NCBI RefSeq assembly: GCF_003290125.1
Contig: NZ_QMKH01000001.1
Location: 930,001-994,000 of the forward strand
Length of the DNA stretch: 64,000 nucleotides
Source of the DNA: Microvirga flavescens
GTDB taxonomy: Bacteria > Pseudomonadota > Alphaproteobacteria > Rhizobiales > Beijerinckiaceae
Direction: 5' to 3'
Below are positions 18,032-26,544 of this stretch, in pieces. The notes under the pieces were generated by a model. That model was not told where the DNA came from. It made no database searches and was given only the letters and a program-made list of their open reading frames with translations. Made by a program: the position numbers and the translations under genes. Numbering within the stretch: the first letter of the stretch is position 1; each line of letters begins with the position of its first letter.

Positions 18032-21000
18032 ATGAGTTTCACGGAACTTTTCATTCGCCGCCCTGTCCTTTCGATGGTGGTGAGTCTGTTGATCCTGCTG
18101 CTCGGCGCGCAGGGTCTGATCAGCCTTCAGGTGCGGCAATATCCCAAGGTCGACGAAACCACGATCACGATCACGACCACCTATGTGGGCGCGAGCGCGG
18201 ATCTGATGCAGGGCTTTATCAGCACGCCCATCGCCAAGGCGGTGTCGAGCGCTGAAGGCGTCGATTACGTGAGCACACAGAGCCGTCAGGGCATGAGCAC
18301 CGTTTCGGTGCGCATGCGCCTGAACACGGATCCGAATGCAGCGCTCACCGAAGTCACCTCCAAGGTGCAGACGGTGCGCGCGCAGCTGCCGACGGATGCT
18401 GAAGACCCGGTGATTGTGAAGGGCACCGGGCAAACCTTTGCGCTGATGTACATCACCTTCGCCTCGACGAAGATGAACCCCGAAGAAGTGTCGGAATTCC
18501 TGACCCGCGTCATCCAGCCGCGCTTCGCGACGCTCGAAGGCGTCGGCTCGGCTGACATTCTCGGCGGGCGCGATTTCTCTATGCGCGTGTGGATCGATCC
18601 CATTCGCCTCGCCGCGCGCAGCGTGACGGCGGGCGAGGTCGTGTCGGCGATCCAGGCCAGCAACTTCCTGGCGGCCCCGGGCAAGACGAAGAACGACTTC
18701 GTCGCCTACGCCATCGAGATGCAGACCACCCTGCAGACCCCTGAATCCTTCGGCATGCTGCCGGTTCGCACCAACGGCGATCAGATCGTGCGCCTGCGCG
18801 ATGTCGCCAATGTGGAGCTGGGGCCGAAGAGCACGGACACCAAGGTCAGCTTCAACGGCAAGGAAGGCACATTCATCGGCGTGACGCCGACGCCTTCCGC
18901 CAATCCGCTCACCGTGGCCGAGGCCGTCAATCAGGCGATCAACGAGATCCGCCCGACACTGCCCGATGGCATGACGGTGCAGGTTGTCTACGATGCGTCG
19001 AACTTCATCTCGGCCTCGATCAAGGAAGTGTTCAAGACCATCGGCGAGGCAGGCCTCATCGTCGTCATCGTCATCCTGCTCTTTCTCGGCTCGTTCCGCT
19101 CCGTGCTGATTCCTATCGTCACGATTCCGCTGTCGCTGGTCGGTGTGTGCTTCGTGCTCTATGCGCTTGGCTACTCCATCAACCTCCTCACGCTTCTGGC
19201 GATGGTGCTCGCCATCGGCCTCGTGGTCGATGACGCCATCGTCGTGGTGGAGAACATCCACCGCCATATCGAGGAGGGCTTGTCGCCAATCGATGCCGCC
19301 GTCGCCGGGATGAAGGAGATTTTCGGTCCCATCATTTCGATGACGATCACCCTCGCGGCGGTTTATGCGCCCATCGGCTTCACGCAGGGTCTGACCGGCG
19401 CGCTGTTCCGCGAGTTCGCGTTCACCCTTGCAGGCGCGGTCATCATCTCGGGCATCGTCGCGGTGACGCTGTCGCCGATGATGTCGTCGCGGCTGTTGAA
19501 GCCGCACAACGAGAACCACAGTCGGTTCGCTGCTTTGGTGGACCGCACCTTCACGCAGCTCGAAAACTGGTATGCGCGCCGTCTCTCCGGCTCGCTCGAC
19601 GTGCGCCCCGTGACGCTCGCCATCGCCATCGGTCTTCTTGTGACGACGGCTTTCATGTTCTCCAAGACGCCGTCGGAACTCGCGCCCGAAGAAGACCAGG
19701 GCGCTTATCTCGGCCTCGTCAACGTGCCGCAATATGCGACGCCCGAATACACGCAGGCCTTCGCGCCGAAATTCACCACGGCCTTCGAGCAGATCCCCGA
19801 GATCGAGGACACCTTCCTCATCATCGGCATCGATGGGGGCGGCGGTGGCTTCGTCGGCTTCAAGCTGAAGGAGTGGAGCGAACGCAAGAAAAAGGGCCCA
19901 GTGACGAAGCAGGAGATTCAGACGCTCCTTGATTCGAACGCTGGCGTTCAGGCCTTCGTGTTTGCGCCGCCGTCCCTGCCGGGCTCCGCCGGCGGCCTGC
20001 CGATCCAGTATGTGCTGCGCACGATCGGCGACCCGTCGCAGGCCTACGAGGTGGCCGAGCAGATCAAGCAGAAGGCGATGGCATCGGGCAAGTTCATCGT
20101 TGCCGTCAACTCGATGTCCTACCAGACACCGCGCGCGCGGATCATCATCGACCGCGACCGTGCGGCGGTTCTCGGCGTGCGGGTCAGCGATATCGGCGTG
20201 ACTCTCGGCGCGCTTGTCGGTGGTGCGCAGGTTTCGAAGTTCGATCGCGATAATCGCAGCTATGATGTCATTCCGCAGGTCGGGCAGAACGCGCGCCTGA
20301 ATCCGGAGCGGCTCGGCGAGTACTATGTGCGCGCCGCCGATGGCACGATGGTTCCGTTGTCCGCGCTGGTGCGTGTGGAGACGGATGCGGCCCCCGCATC
20401 CATCGACCAGTTCAACCAGCTCAACTCCGCGACGGTTTCGGCGCTGCCGATGCCGGGGGTCACCACGTCTGAAGGCTTGCAGGTGCTACGGGATATCTCG
20501 AAGCAGGTCATGCCTGCGGGCTTCTATACCGACTATGCCGGCCAGTCCCGCCTCGAAGTCCAGGAGGGAAGCTCCATCGCAATGGCCTTCGGCCTCGCGG
20601 TGATCGTGATCTATCTGGTGCTTGCCGCTCAGTTCGAGAGCTTCCGCGATCCGTTCATCATCATGATGTCGGTGCCTCTCTCGATGTTCGGTGCGATGAC
20701 GTTCCTCTATCTCGGCCTGGCTACGCTGAACATCTACACGGAGGTCGGTCTCATCACGCTCGTCGGGTTGATTACCAAGCACGGCATTCTGATGGTGGAG
20801 TTCGCCAACGAACTGAAGCAGAAGCACGGCTACAAGCGCCGTCAGGCGATCGAGGAAGCGGCGAAGGTTCGTCTGCGGCCGATCCTCATGACGACGGCGG
20901 CGATGGTGCTCGGCGTTGCACCGCTGATCTACGCCAGCGGCGCGGGTGCGGCGGCGCGGTTCTCGATGGGGCTCGTCATTGCCTCCGGCATGTCCATCGG

Positions 21001-21118
21001 AACGATCTTCACCCTCTTCATCGTGCCGATGTTCTATACCTTCATTGCCAAGGAGACGTCTGATCAAGCCGAGCTGAAGGCTCCGCATGTGACGCAGCAG
21101 GCAATGGCAGCCGAGTAA
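18032..21118 (+). CDS. RND-family multidrug efflux pump (HAE1 type)
   Basis: This 1028-residue inner-membrane pump exports hydrophobic compounds using the proton gradient. It starts MSFTELFIRRPVLSMVVSLL, the usual RND opening. GLVVDDAIVVVENIHRHIEE holds the paired aspartates (residues 400-401) and LVGLITKHGILMVEFANELK the lysine (916) of the proton relay. Two periplasmic loops and about 12 helices are present, including a glycine-rich stretch IIGIDGGGGGFVGFKLKEW. The ATG at 18032 is preferred over an in-frame upstream ATG at 18005, which would overlap the adaptor stop and add nine non-conserved residues. The TetR upstream is the likely regulator. Confidence 0.96.
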   Translation: MSFTELFIRRPVLSMVVSLLILLLGAQGLISLQVRQYPKVDETTITITTTYVGASADLMQGFISTPIAKAVSSAEGVDYVSTQSRQGMSTVSVRMRLNTDPNAALTEVTSKVQTVRAQLPTDAEDPVIVKGTGQTFALMYITFASTKMNPEEVSEFLTRVIQPRFATLEGVGSADILGGRDFSMRVWIDPIRLAARSVTAGEVVSAIQASNFLAAPGKTKNDFVAYAIEMQTTLQTPESFGMLPVRTNGDQIVRLRDVANVELGPKSTDTKVSFNGKEGTFIGVTPTPSANPLTVAEAVNQAINEIRPTLPDGMTVQVVYDASNFISASIKEVFKTIGEAGLIVVIVILLFLGSFRSVLIPIVTIPLSLVGVCFVLYALGYSINLLTLLAMVLAIGLVVDDAIVVVENIHRHIEEGLSPIDAAVAGMKEIFGPIISMTITLAAVYAPIGFTQGLTGALFREFAFTLAGAVIISGIVAVTLSPMMSSRLLKPHNENHSRFAALVDRTFTQLENWYARRLSGSLDVRPVTLAIAIGLLVTTAFMFSKTPSELAPEEDQGAYLGLVNVPQYATPEYTQAFAPKFTTAFEQIPEIEDTFLIIGIDGGGGGFVGFKLKEWSERKKKGPVTKQEIQTLLDSNAGVQAFVFAPPSLPGSAGGLPIQYVLRTIGDPSQAYEVAEQIKQKAMASGKFIVAVNSMSYQTPRARIIIDRDRAAVLGVRVSDIGVTLGALVGGAQVSKFDRDNRSYDVIPQVGQNARLNPERLGEYYVRAADGTMVPLSALVRVETDAAPASIDQFNQLNSATVSALPMPGVTTSEGLQVLRDISKQVMPAGFYTDYAGQSRLEVQEGSSIAMAFGLAVIVIYLVLAAQFESFRDPFIIMMSVPLSMFGAMTFLYLGLATLNIYTEVGLITLVGLITKHGILMVEFANELKQKHGYKRRQAIEEAAKVRLRPILMTTAAMVLGVAPLIYASGAGAAARFSMGLVIASGMSIGTIFTLFIVPMFYTFIAKETSDQAELKAPHVTQQAMAAE

Positions 21119-21163
21119 CGGCGGATCAAGGCAGGTTCGACGAGACGTCCTGCAACCAAAAAG

Positions 21164-21194
21164 AAAAAGGCCGGGCAATGTGCCCGGCCTTTTT
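21164..21194. terminator. Bidirectional intrinsic terminator
   Basis: A perfect 14-bp stem has arms AAAAAGGCCGGGCA at 21164-21177 and TGCCCGGCCTTTTT at 21181-21194, with a 3-base loop ATG. The T-run serves the rightward RND transcript and the complementary A-run gives a T-run for the leftward Fur-family transcript. It sits between the two convergent stops. Confidence 0.93.
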
Positions 21195-21225
21195 GATTTG
21201 AAATGTCTGCTTCGCCTAACGGCGC

Positions 21226-21678
21226 TTAGCGGATGACTTCGCCTTCGACTTCCACGAAGGGCGAGATCGCCTTGAAGCCGGCGTCTTCCGCGGCCTTGCG
21301 AATCGCGTCCCCGACTTCCTTGGAATGGACTTCGACGCTCTTGCCGGTGCGCGAGCAGACGAACATGATCTTCACCGCGCCAGGATCGACCTCGCCATGG
21401 GAGACGATGTAGGAGTTCTGCGTCGCCAGGCGATGAACAAGGCCGGCATCGCGCAGGAAATCGAGAGCGCGGTAGATCGTGACCGGTGCGATTCGGCGGG
21501 ACTTGCTGCTCAAGCGCTCCACCAGATCGTAGGCCCCGACCGGACCTCCGCTTTGCACCAACTCGCGATAAACACGTTCGCGCATCGGAGTCATGCGCAA
21601 CCTGTTCTCACGGCAAACCTCATCTGCTCGCTGGAGCAGTTCGCTATCTTCCTTAGCCCGATCTTGAGCAACCGCCAC
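21226..21678 (-). CDS. Fur-family regulator lacking canonical metal ligands
   Basis: This 150-residue protein has the Fur-family winged helix, with LRMTPMRERVYRELVQSGGP and IAPVTIYRALDFLRDAGLVH, followed by a short dimerisation domain. Normal Fur, Zur and PerR proteins bind metal through conserved histidines and, usually, two CxxC pairs. Here the region is MFVCSRTGKSVEVHSKEVGD, with no CxxC at all, and the His-rich linker HxxHxH is absent, leaving only SHGEVD. It ends EVEGEVIR without the usual C-terminal Cys motif. It lies next to, and in the same direction as, a typical Zur. It may sense something other than zinc, or may act as a partner or antagonist of Zur. The fold is clear, the signal is not. 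Confidence 0.82.
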   Translation of the reverse strand: MAVAQDRAKEDSELLQRADEVCRENRLRMTPMRERVYRELVQSGGPVGAYDLVERLSSKSRRIAPVTIYRALDFLRDAGLVHRLATQNSYIVSHGEVDPGAVKIMFVCSRTGKSVEVHSKEVGDAIRKAAEDAGFKAISPFVEVEGEVIR

Positions 21679-21807
21679 GGCTTGCCTCCTGAATTTGAGT
21701 ACCTACCCGTTTATATAGGCAAGATTTGGTTTCCGCAATGTGGTAGCGTTGCAATCTATACTTGCAGCAATGCAATAACCTTCCCAAAGGGAATAACCAG
21801 TAAATTC

Positions 21808-22215
21808 CTATTTCGAAGTGCAGTTTTCACATAATCCGCGTATTTCGACAGTGGTTTTATTTGCGCGGAAATGGTGATCGCTGCTCCACTGCCCAAGACG
21901 CTTGTCAATTGTAGGGTCGCTGAACTCGGTCGCAAGGCCGCAAGTTTCACAAATTGCAAAGGCTGCCATCTCGTGCGGATGGGTATGCTTGCAGACTACA
22001 TAGGCATTGAGGCTCTCGAGCCTGTGGGCGAGCCCCTTCTCGATCAGCTTGTCGAGAGAGCGGTACACAGTCGGCGGCGTCACCGCCCGTTCGGCCCGCA
22101 TGCGATCCAGAACCTCGTAGGCCGAAAGCGGGTTCTCGGCAGCGGCGAGGATCGTGTGAACGCGCTTTTGCGTGTCGTTCAGCGAGTCCAGAGAATGATC
22201 GTGATGCGCGCCCAT
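21808..22215 (-). CDS. zur: Zinc uptake regulator Zur
   Basis: Zur is a zinc-responsive repressor of the Fur family, 135 residues here. VTPPTVYRSLDKLIEKGLAH is the recognition helix region, then HRLESLNAYVVCKHTHPHEM supplies the Cys and His residues of the regulatory site. CETCG and CENC near the C-terminus form the structural zinc site. The pattern HRLESLNAYV followed by Cys and clustered His separates Zur from Fur. No znuABC genes are nearby, so its targets are elsewhere. It is 129 bases upstream of the cysteine-poor paralogue and has its own AT-rich upstream region. Confidence 0.86.
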   Translation of the reverse strand: MGAHHDHSLDSLNDTQKRVHTILAAAENPLSAYEVLDRMRAERAVTPPTVYRSLDKLIEKGLAHRLESLNAYVVCKHTHPHEMAAFAICETCGLATEFSDPTIDKRLGQWSSDHHFRANKTTVEIRGLCENCTSK

Positions 22216-22523
22216 AGGTATCCCACACAGGTTATGAGCCTATAATATATTGTACGATCCGTTGGATGCCATGCCTCGCGTTGTCGGGCAACCCTCTGGG
22301 CTGGCCACCAGTGGCGCCTGCTCCAGGCGAAGAGCGCTGCGAATCATCTCTCGCGAACACCGCGGCGTGCAAGAGATCTGCGCCGGGGCTTCCGCCGGCC
22401 ATCTTCAAGAAAGTGTCATGGCCCCTGAATAAAAACATCGCGGCACTCTTTACGTCGGCTCAGCTGTTGTGATTTGCTGGCTACATAAAAGAGGCGCTCA
22501 AGCGCACGACATCGGGAGGGAGG
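22216..22523. other. Divergent intergenic region zur / ABC importer
   Basis: This 308-base stretch has no convincing gene. The zur-proximal end is AT-rich and holds TATAATATATTGTA at 22241-22254, a near-palindrome that could serve as a promoter element or an autoregulatory Zur site. The rest up to the ABC ATPase start at 22524 shows a GGGAGG ribosome-binding site just before the start and no further pattern. Confidence 0.45.
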
Positions 22524-23621
22524 ATGACCGTGACCAGCTCTGGTTCGGCGGCGATTGATATCGACCACCTCAAGGTAAGCTACGGCAACAACCGTGTTCT
22601 GCACGGCGTCAGCCTGTCCGTGGCGAAAGGCGAGTTCATCGCAATTCTGGGCTCGTCCGGCTGCGGGAAGACGACGCTTCTTCGCACCATCGCAGGCTTT
22701 CAGAAAGCATCCGGCGGGGCCATTCGCCTCTTTGGCCGCGATGTCGTGGACATGCCGCCCGAAAAGCGCGGCATGGCTATGATGTTTCAATCCTACGCGC
22801 TGTGGCCGCACATGAGCGTGCTCGGCAATGTCGGTTACGGATTGCGGCTGCGCGGCGTCTCGCGGGAAGAGATCCGCAAGCGGGTTGCGGAAGTGCTGCG
22901 CATGCTCAACCTCTCGGGCCTTGAGGATCGCAAGGTCACGAACCTGTCGGGCGGTCAGCGCCAGCGCGTCGCGCTCGGACGCGCGCTTGCCATCGAACCC
23001 GAGATTCTTCTGCTCGACGAGCCGTTGTCGAATCTCGATGCGAAGGTGCGCCTGCAGCTGCGCACGGAGATCAAGACGCTGCAGAGCCGCCTCGGATTCA
23101 CCGCCATTCATGTGACGCACGATCGCGAGGAGGCCATGACGATGGCGGACCGCATTGTGGTGATGGACGCAGGACACATCGCCCAGGTGGGAACGCCGAA
23201 GGAGGTGTTCGACAATCCCGTCTCGCCCTTCGTTGCAAGTTTCATGGGGGCGGAAAACACGCTTCACCTCGACGTGCGCGCCTCCGGCGCGGGCATCGAG
23301 GTCAAGGCGGAACAAGGCCATGCGGTGCAGTGGAACGGTGACGTTCCGGTGGGACCCGTCACCGCCTATTTCCGCGACGATGTCGCCTCGCTCGGTGATC
23401 CGAGCGTTGCCATCGAAGGCTCGATCGTCCTGCCCGGCACAATTACGCAAAGAACGTATCCGGGTGGGCATTACAGGTACGTGGTCGCTATCGCTGACCG
23501 TCATTTTACTGTGACGGACGATGACTACCACGAGCTCGATCGACCGGTGGGTTTGCGCCTGCCGCTCGCGTCGTTGCACCTGTTCCCCAGCGAACAATCC
23601 CAGGGAGGATTTCATGCGTAA
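22524..23621 (+). CDS. ABC importer ATP-binding subunit (FbpC/PhnT/PotA type)
   Basis: This is the ATPase of a solute importer, 365 residues. GSSGCGKTTLLRTIAGF is the Walker A motif, MMFQSYALWPHMSV the Q-loop, [16 protein letters not shown] the ABC signature, ILLLDEPLSNLD Walker B, and HVTHDREEAMTMADRI the H-loop. After residue 240 comes a C-terminal TOBE-like regulatory domain. That layout is shared by polyamine, iron(III) and 2-aminoethylphosphonate importers. The final bases overlap the start of the binding-protein gene, so the two are translated together. Ligand class is discussed under the permeases and the hydrolase. Confidence 0.92.
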   Translation: MTVTSSGSAAIDIDHLKVSYGNNRVLHGVSLSVAKGEFIAILGSSGCGKTTLLRTIAGFQKASGGAIRLFGRDVVDMPPEKRGMAMMFQSYALWPHMSVLGNVGYGLRLRGVSREEIRKRVAEVLRMLNLSGLEDRKVTNLSGGQRQRVALGRALAIEPEILLLDEPLSNLDAKVRLQLRTEIKTLQSRLGFTAIHVTHDREEAMTMADRIVVMDAGHIAQVGTPKEVFDNPVSPFVASFMGAENTLHLDVRASGAGIEVKAEQGHAVQWNGDVPVGPVTAYFRDDVASLGDPSVAIEGSIVLPGTITQRTYPGGHYRYVVAIADRHFTVTDDDYHELDRPVGLRLPLASLHLFPSEQSQGGFHA

Positions 23622-24750
23622 GAGTCTCTTGCTTGCGGGCCTTGCAGCCTTCGCGTTCAGCCATTCGGCGAGCGCGCAGACGCTCAATGTCGCCACCGCC
23701 GGCGACCAGAACATGGTCGACTACATCAAGGATTATCTCGGGCCGCTCTTCGAGAAGAGCCATCCCGGCGTGAAGGTCGTCGCCGTCGGCACGGGCCCCG
23801 GCGATGGCGGTTCGCAGAAGATCTACGAAAAGCTCGATGCGCAGAAGAAGGCCAATGCAACGAGCGTGGACTTCGACGTCATCGTCATACACCAGAAGGC
23901 CGCAGGCACGCTGGTGAAGGAAGAGCTGATCGAGAAGTATCGCGACAAGCTTTCCACCGCCAAGCTCGTGACGCGCGATACGGCGACGAACTCCCTCGGC
24001 ACCGATGTCGGCGGTTATGTGATGCCGATGTTCCACTCGCAGACGGCTCTCGCCTACAATCCCGATCTCGTGAAGGCGCCGCCGGCTTCCTACGCGGAGC
24101 TCCGCGACTGGGTGAAGAAGAACCCGAAGCAGTTCGGCTACAATGGCATCAAGGGCGGTATGTCCGGCGTTGCCTTCGTCACCGGCTGGGTTTCCGCCTT
24201 CGGAGGAGACGCCACGAAGCTCGAAAGCGGCCCCTATGACGCCGCCGCGAAGGCGACGTGGGACAAGGCGATGGGCGATCTCAAGGAGTTCAACCAGAGC
24301 GTCGTCATCACCCCCGGCAATGCCGGCACGCTCGACATGCTCAATCGTGGCGAGATCGCCGTCGGGCCGGTCTGGGTCGATATGTTCTACACCTGGAAGG
24401 CGGAAGGAAAGCTGCCGCCGAGCATGCGCCTGAAGTTGATATCGCCCGGCATGCCCGGCCAGCCGATGTATTACGCCATTCCGAAGAAGGCTCCGCAGGA
24501 CAAGCTCGCCGCCGAGTTCATCGCGCTCGCCACGAGCCCCGAAGTGCAGGCGGAAGGTATCGTGAAGCGCTTCAACTGGTATCCCGGCATCGACGCGCAG
24601 AACCTTGAAGGCAAGCTCGATCAGGCCGCCTGGAACCAGCTCTTCTCGGACATCACGCCGAAGGACCTTGCGTCTAACGGCAAGGCGTTCCCCATCGGCC
24701 CCTATTTCAACGACATTCTCGAAACCTACGAGAAGAAAGTCGCGAACTAG
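23614..24750 (+). CDS. ABC importer substrate-binding protein
   Basis: This is a periplasmic binding protein of 378 residues. It opens MRKSLLLAGLAAFAFSHSAS, a Sec signal peptide, then TLNVATAGDQNMVDYIKDYL. It belongs to the extracellular solute-binding group (SBP_bac_1/8 type) seen with iron, polyamine and phosphonate importers. FDVIVIHQKAAGTLVKEELI and GGYVMPMFHSQTALAYNPDL are the typical hinge and ligand segments. The start at 23614 overlaps the ATPase stop by 8 bases and has a GGGAGGA ribosome-binding site. No iron-binding tyrosine pair is evident, so a polar organic or phosphorus ligand is more likely than iron. Exact ligand unknown. Confidence 0.88.
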   Translation: MRKSLLLAGLAAFAFSHSASAQTLNVATAGDQNMVDYIKDYLGPLFEKSHPGVKVVAVGTGPGDGGSQKIYEKLDAQKKANATSVDFDVIVIHQKAAGTLVKEELIEKYRDKLSTAKLVTRDTATNSLGTDVGGYVMPMFHSQTALAYNPDLVKAPPASYAELRDWVKKNPKQFGYNGIKGGMSGVAFVTGWVSAFGGDATKLESGPYDAAAKATWDKAMGDLKEFNQSVVITPGNAGTLDMLNRGEIAVGPVWVDMFYTWKAEGKLPPSMRLKLISPGMPGQPMYYAIPKKAPQDKLAAEFIALATSPEVQAEGIVKRFNWYPGIDAQNLEGKLDQAAWNQLFSDITPKDLASNGKAFPIGPYFNDILETYEKKVAN

Positions 24751-24765
24751 GCTTTCTCCAGGCTT

Positions 24766-24800
24766 GGGCGGGCGGCTTGAGAATCTTGAGCCGCCCGCTC
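24766..24800 (+). terminator. Stem-loop between binding-protein and permease genes
   Basis: Arms GCGGGCGGCT (24768-24777) and AGCCGCCCGC (24789-24798) form a perfect 10-bp GC-rich stem with an 11-base loop, with further G-T and G-C pairing at its base. There is no T-run. It sits 17 bases after the binding-protein stop and 33 before the permease start, so it more likely protects or partly terminates the message to give more binding protein than permease. Confidence 0.6.
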
Positions 24801-24832
24801 TTCCGTTCCTCAAAGCGGGACATCGTTCATTC

Positions 24833-25666
24833 ATGACGCGTCCGTCGTTCTTCGGCCTTCTTCTGATCGCGCCTGCCTTGGCGATGATCGGCGCGCTGTT
24901 TCTCTACCCGCTCGGCTTCTCTCTCGCCGCGGCCTTCACGGACGGCAGCGGCAATCCGACACTGGCGCATTTCGCCAAGGCCTATGAACTCTATTCGACG
25001 GATATTCTCTTCACGCTCTTCATCGTCGTCACGGCAACGATCCTGACAGGCGTCGTCTCCATTGCCATCGCCGGTATCCTGACGCTTGGCGAAACGCCGT
25101 GGCTCGTCGCGATCCTGCGCAATCTCTACCGCTGGCCGCTCTTCATTCCGTTCATCGTCGCCGCCCAGTGCATGCGTACATTTCTGGCCAAGAACGGATT
25201 GATGAACAACTCCCTCGTCGCGATGGGGATCATGGAACCCATTCAGGCGACGAGCCTTCTTGATTGGCGCGGTATCATCATCACCTTCGTCTGGAAGCAG
25301 GTGCCCTTCGTCACGTTGATGGTGGCGGGTGCGATGGCTTCCGTCGACCGGTCTACCATCGAAGCCGGCCGCAACCTCGGCGCTTCGCGTCCGCGTGTGC
25401 TGATAGAGCTTGTGCTGCCGCAGGTCGCGCAGACCCTGCTGGTGGGGCTCGTTCTGTCCTTCGTCACGATGTTGTCGGTTCTCTCCGTGCCGATGATGGT
25501 TGCCGGCTCTCAGCCGACCATGCTCACGGTCGACATGGCTTTTCGTATCAATTCTTACGGCGATTACGCGACCGCGAACGCGCTCGGCGTGATCTCTTAT
25601 GCGATTTCCGGCATCGCCGCCTGGATCTACCTGCGCCACAACGTCAAGCGCGAGGTGCAGGCATGA
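24833..25666 (+). CDS. ABC importer permease 1
   Basis: This is an inner-membrane permease of 277 residues with about six helices. It begins MTRPSFFGLLLIAPALAMIG, as PotB/PhnU-type permeases do. IEAGRNLGASRPRVLIELVLP is the EAA loop that contacts the ATPase. The C-terminus ends in a short basic tail, LRHNVKREVQA. The ATG at 24833 follows the stem-loop; an in-frame ATG further upstream would lie inside the binding-protein gene. It overlaps permease 2 by 4 bases. Together with permease 2 it forms the heterodimeric channel. Confidence 0.9.
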   Translation: MTRPSFFGLLLIAPALAMIGALFLYPLGFSLAAAFTDGSGNPTLAHFAKAYELYSTDILFTLFIVVTATILTGVVSIAIAGILTLGETPWLVAILRNLYRWPLFIPFIVAAQCMRTFLAKNGLMNNSLVAMGIMEPIQATSLLDWRGIIITFVWKQVPFVTLMVAGAMASVDRSTIEAGRNLGASRPRVLIELVLPQVAQTLLVGLVLSFVTMLSVLSVPMMVAGSQPTMLTVDMAFRINSYGDYATANALGVISYAISGIAAWIYLRHNVKREVQA

Positions 25667-26541
25667 GCAGCAAAGTGCAATTCGCGTCCGCGCCTGTCGA
25701 CATCGAGCAGGCGCCGTCCCTTGGCCGCCTGCGGCTCAAGGGCTTCGCTTCAACGCTGCTCAAGGCGGCTGCTCTTGCGGCCTTCGCCTTCCTGCTGTTC
25801 GGGCCTCTGGCCAATCTCGTGCTGTGGTCCTTTGCGGAACGCTGGTATGCGCCCTTCAAGCTGCCGGTTTCCTACGGCACGCGCTATTGGGAGGTGGTGT
25901 TCCGTCCGACGGGAGACGCGATGTCGTCCCTGATGACGAGTGTGAGCATCGCCTGCCTCACCGTCGCTGTGGCCCTCGCGATCTCGGTTCCGGCGGGCTA
26001 TGCGCTGGCGCGGCTGAAGCTGCCATGGCGCACGGCATTGATGATCCTCTTCCTTCTCCCGCAAGCTTTCCCGTCTGTCGCGATCTACATCAACGTCGCG
26101 CGGGTGTTCTACAGCATCGGCCTGACAGGCACGATCGCGGGCGTCGTTCTCGTTCACGCGGCGCACGGCCTCGTCTATTCGGTCTGGATTGCAGCGGCGG
26201 CATTCGCTGCGGTGGATCGCGACCTCGAACTCGCCGCGCGCAATATCGGGGCGTCCCCTTTACGGACCTTCTTCACGGTCACGCTGCCTCTGGCGATGCC
26301 CGGCATCATGGCAAGCGCCATCTTCGTCTTTCTGGAATCGCTCGATGAATTTACCGGAACGTTCTTCGTCGGCGTGCCGCAGGTGACGACCCTGCCGCTT
26401 CTTCTCTACAACGCGAGCATGGGCGGCAACTACCAGATCGCCTCGATCACCGCGTTGATCCTTCTGGTGCCCTCCGTGTTGTTCATGCTTTTCATCGAGC
26501 GCTTCCTGAAGGCGGATGTGCTCAGCAAGGTAGGCCAGTAG
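25663..26541 (+). CDS. ABC importer permease 2
   Basis: This is the second permease, 292 residues, with a polar N-terminus of about 30 residues before the first helix (ALAAFAFLLFGPLANLVLWS). The EAA loop reads LELAARNIGASPLRTFFTVT. PGIMASAIFVFLESLDEFTG is the conserved block of PotC/PhnV-type permeases. The start at 25663 is in an ATGA overlap with permease 1. The next gene, a phosphatase-superfamily hydrolase, starts 3 bases after its stop, an unusual companion for a plain polyamine or iron importer. Confidence 0.9.
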   Translation: MSSKVQFASAPVDIEQAPSLGRLRLKGFASTLLKAAALAAFAFLLFGPLANLVLWSFAERWYAPFKLPVSYGTRYWEVVFRPTGDAMSSLMTSVSIACLTVAVALAISVPAGYALARLKLPWRTALMILFLLPQAFPSVAIYINVARVFYSIGLTGTIAGVVLVHAAHGLVYSVWIAAAAFAAVDRDLELAARNIGASPLRTFFTVTLPLAMPGIMASAIFVFLESLDEFTGTFFVGVPQVTTLPLLLYNASMGGNYQIASITALILLVPSVLFMLFIERFLKADVLSKVGQ

Positions 26542-26544
26542 GAC

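Noticed and set aside
17957..19732. Large open frame on the minus strand opposite the RND pump
   Set aside because: Rich in His, Arg and Asp as expected for antisense to a GC-rich gene; no domain or ribosome-binding site.
24605..24832. Upstream ATG extension of permease 1 into the binding-protein gene
   Set aside because: It would overlap the receptor gene by a large margin; the ATG at 24833 starts directly before the first helix.
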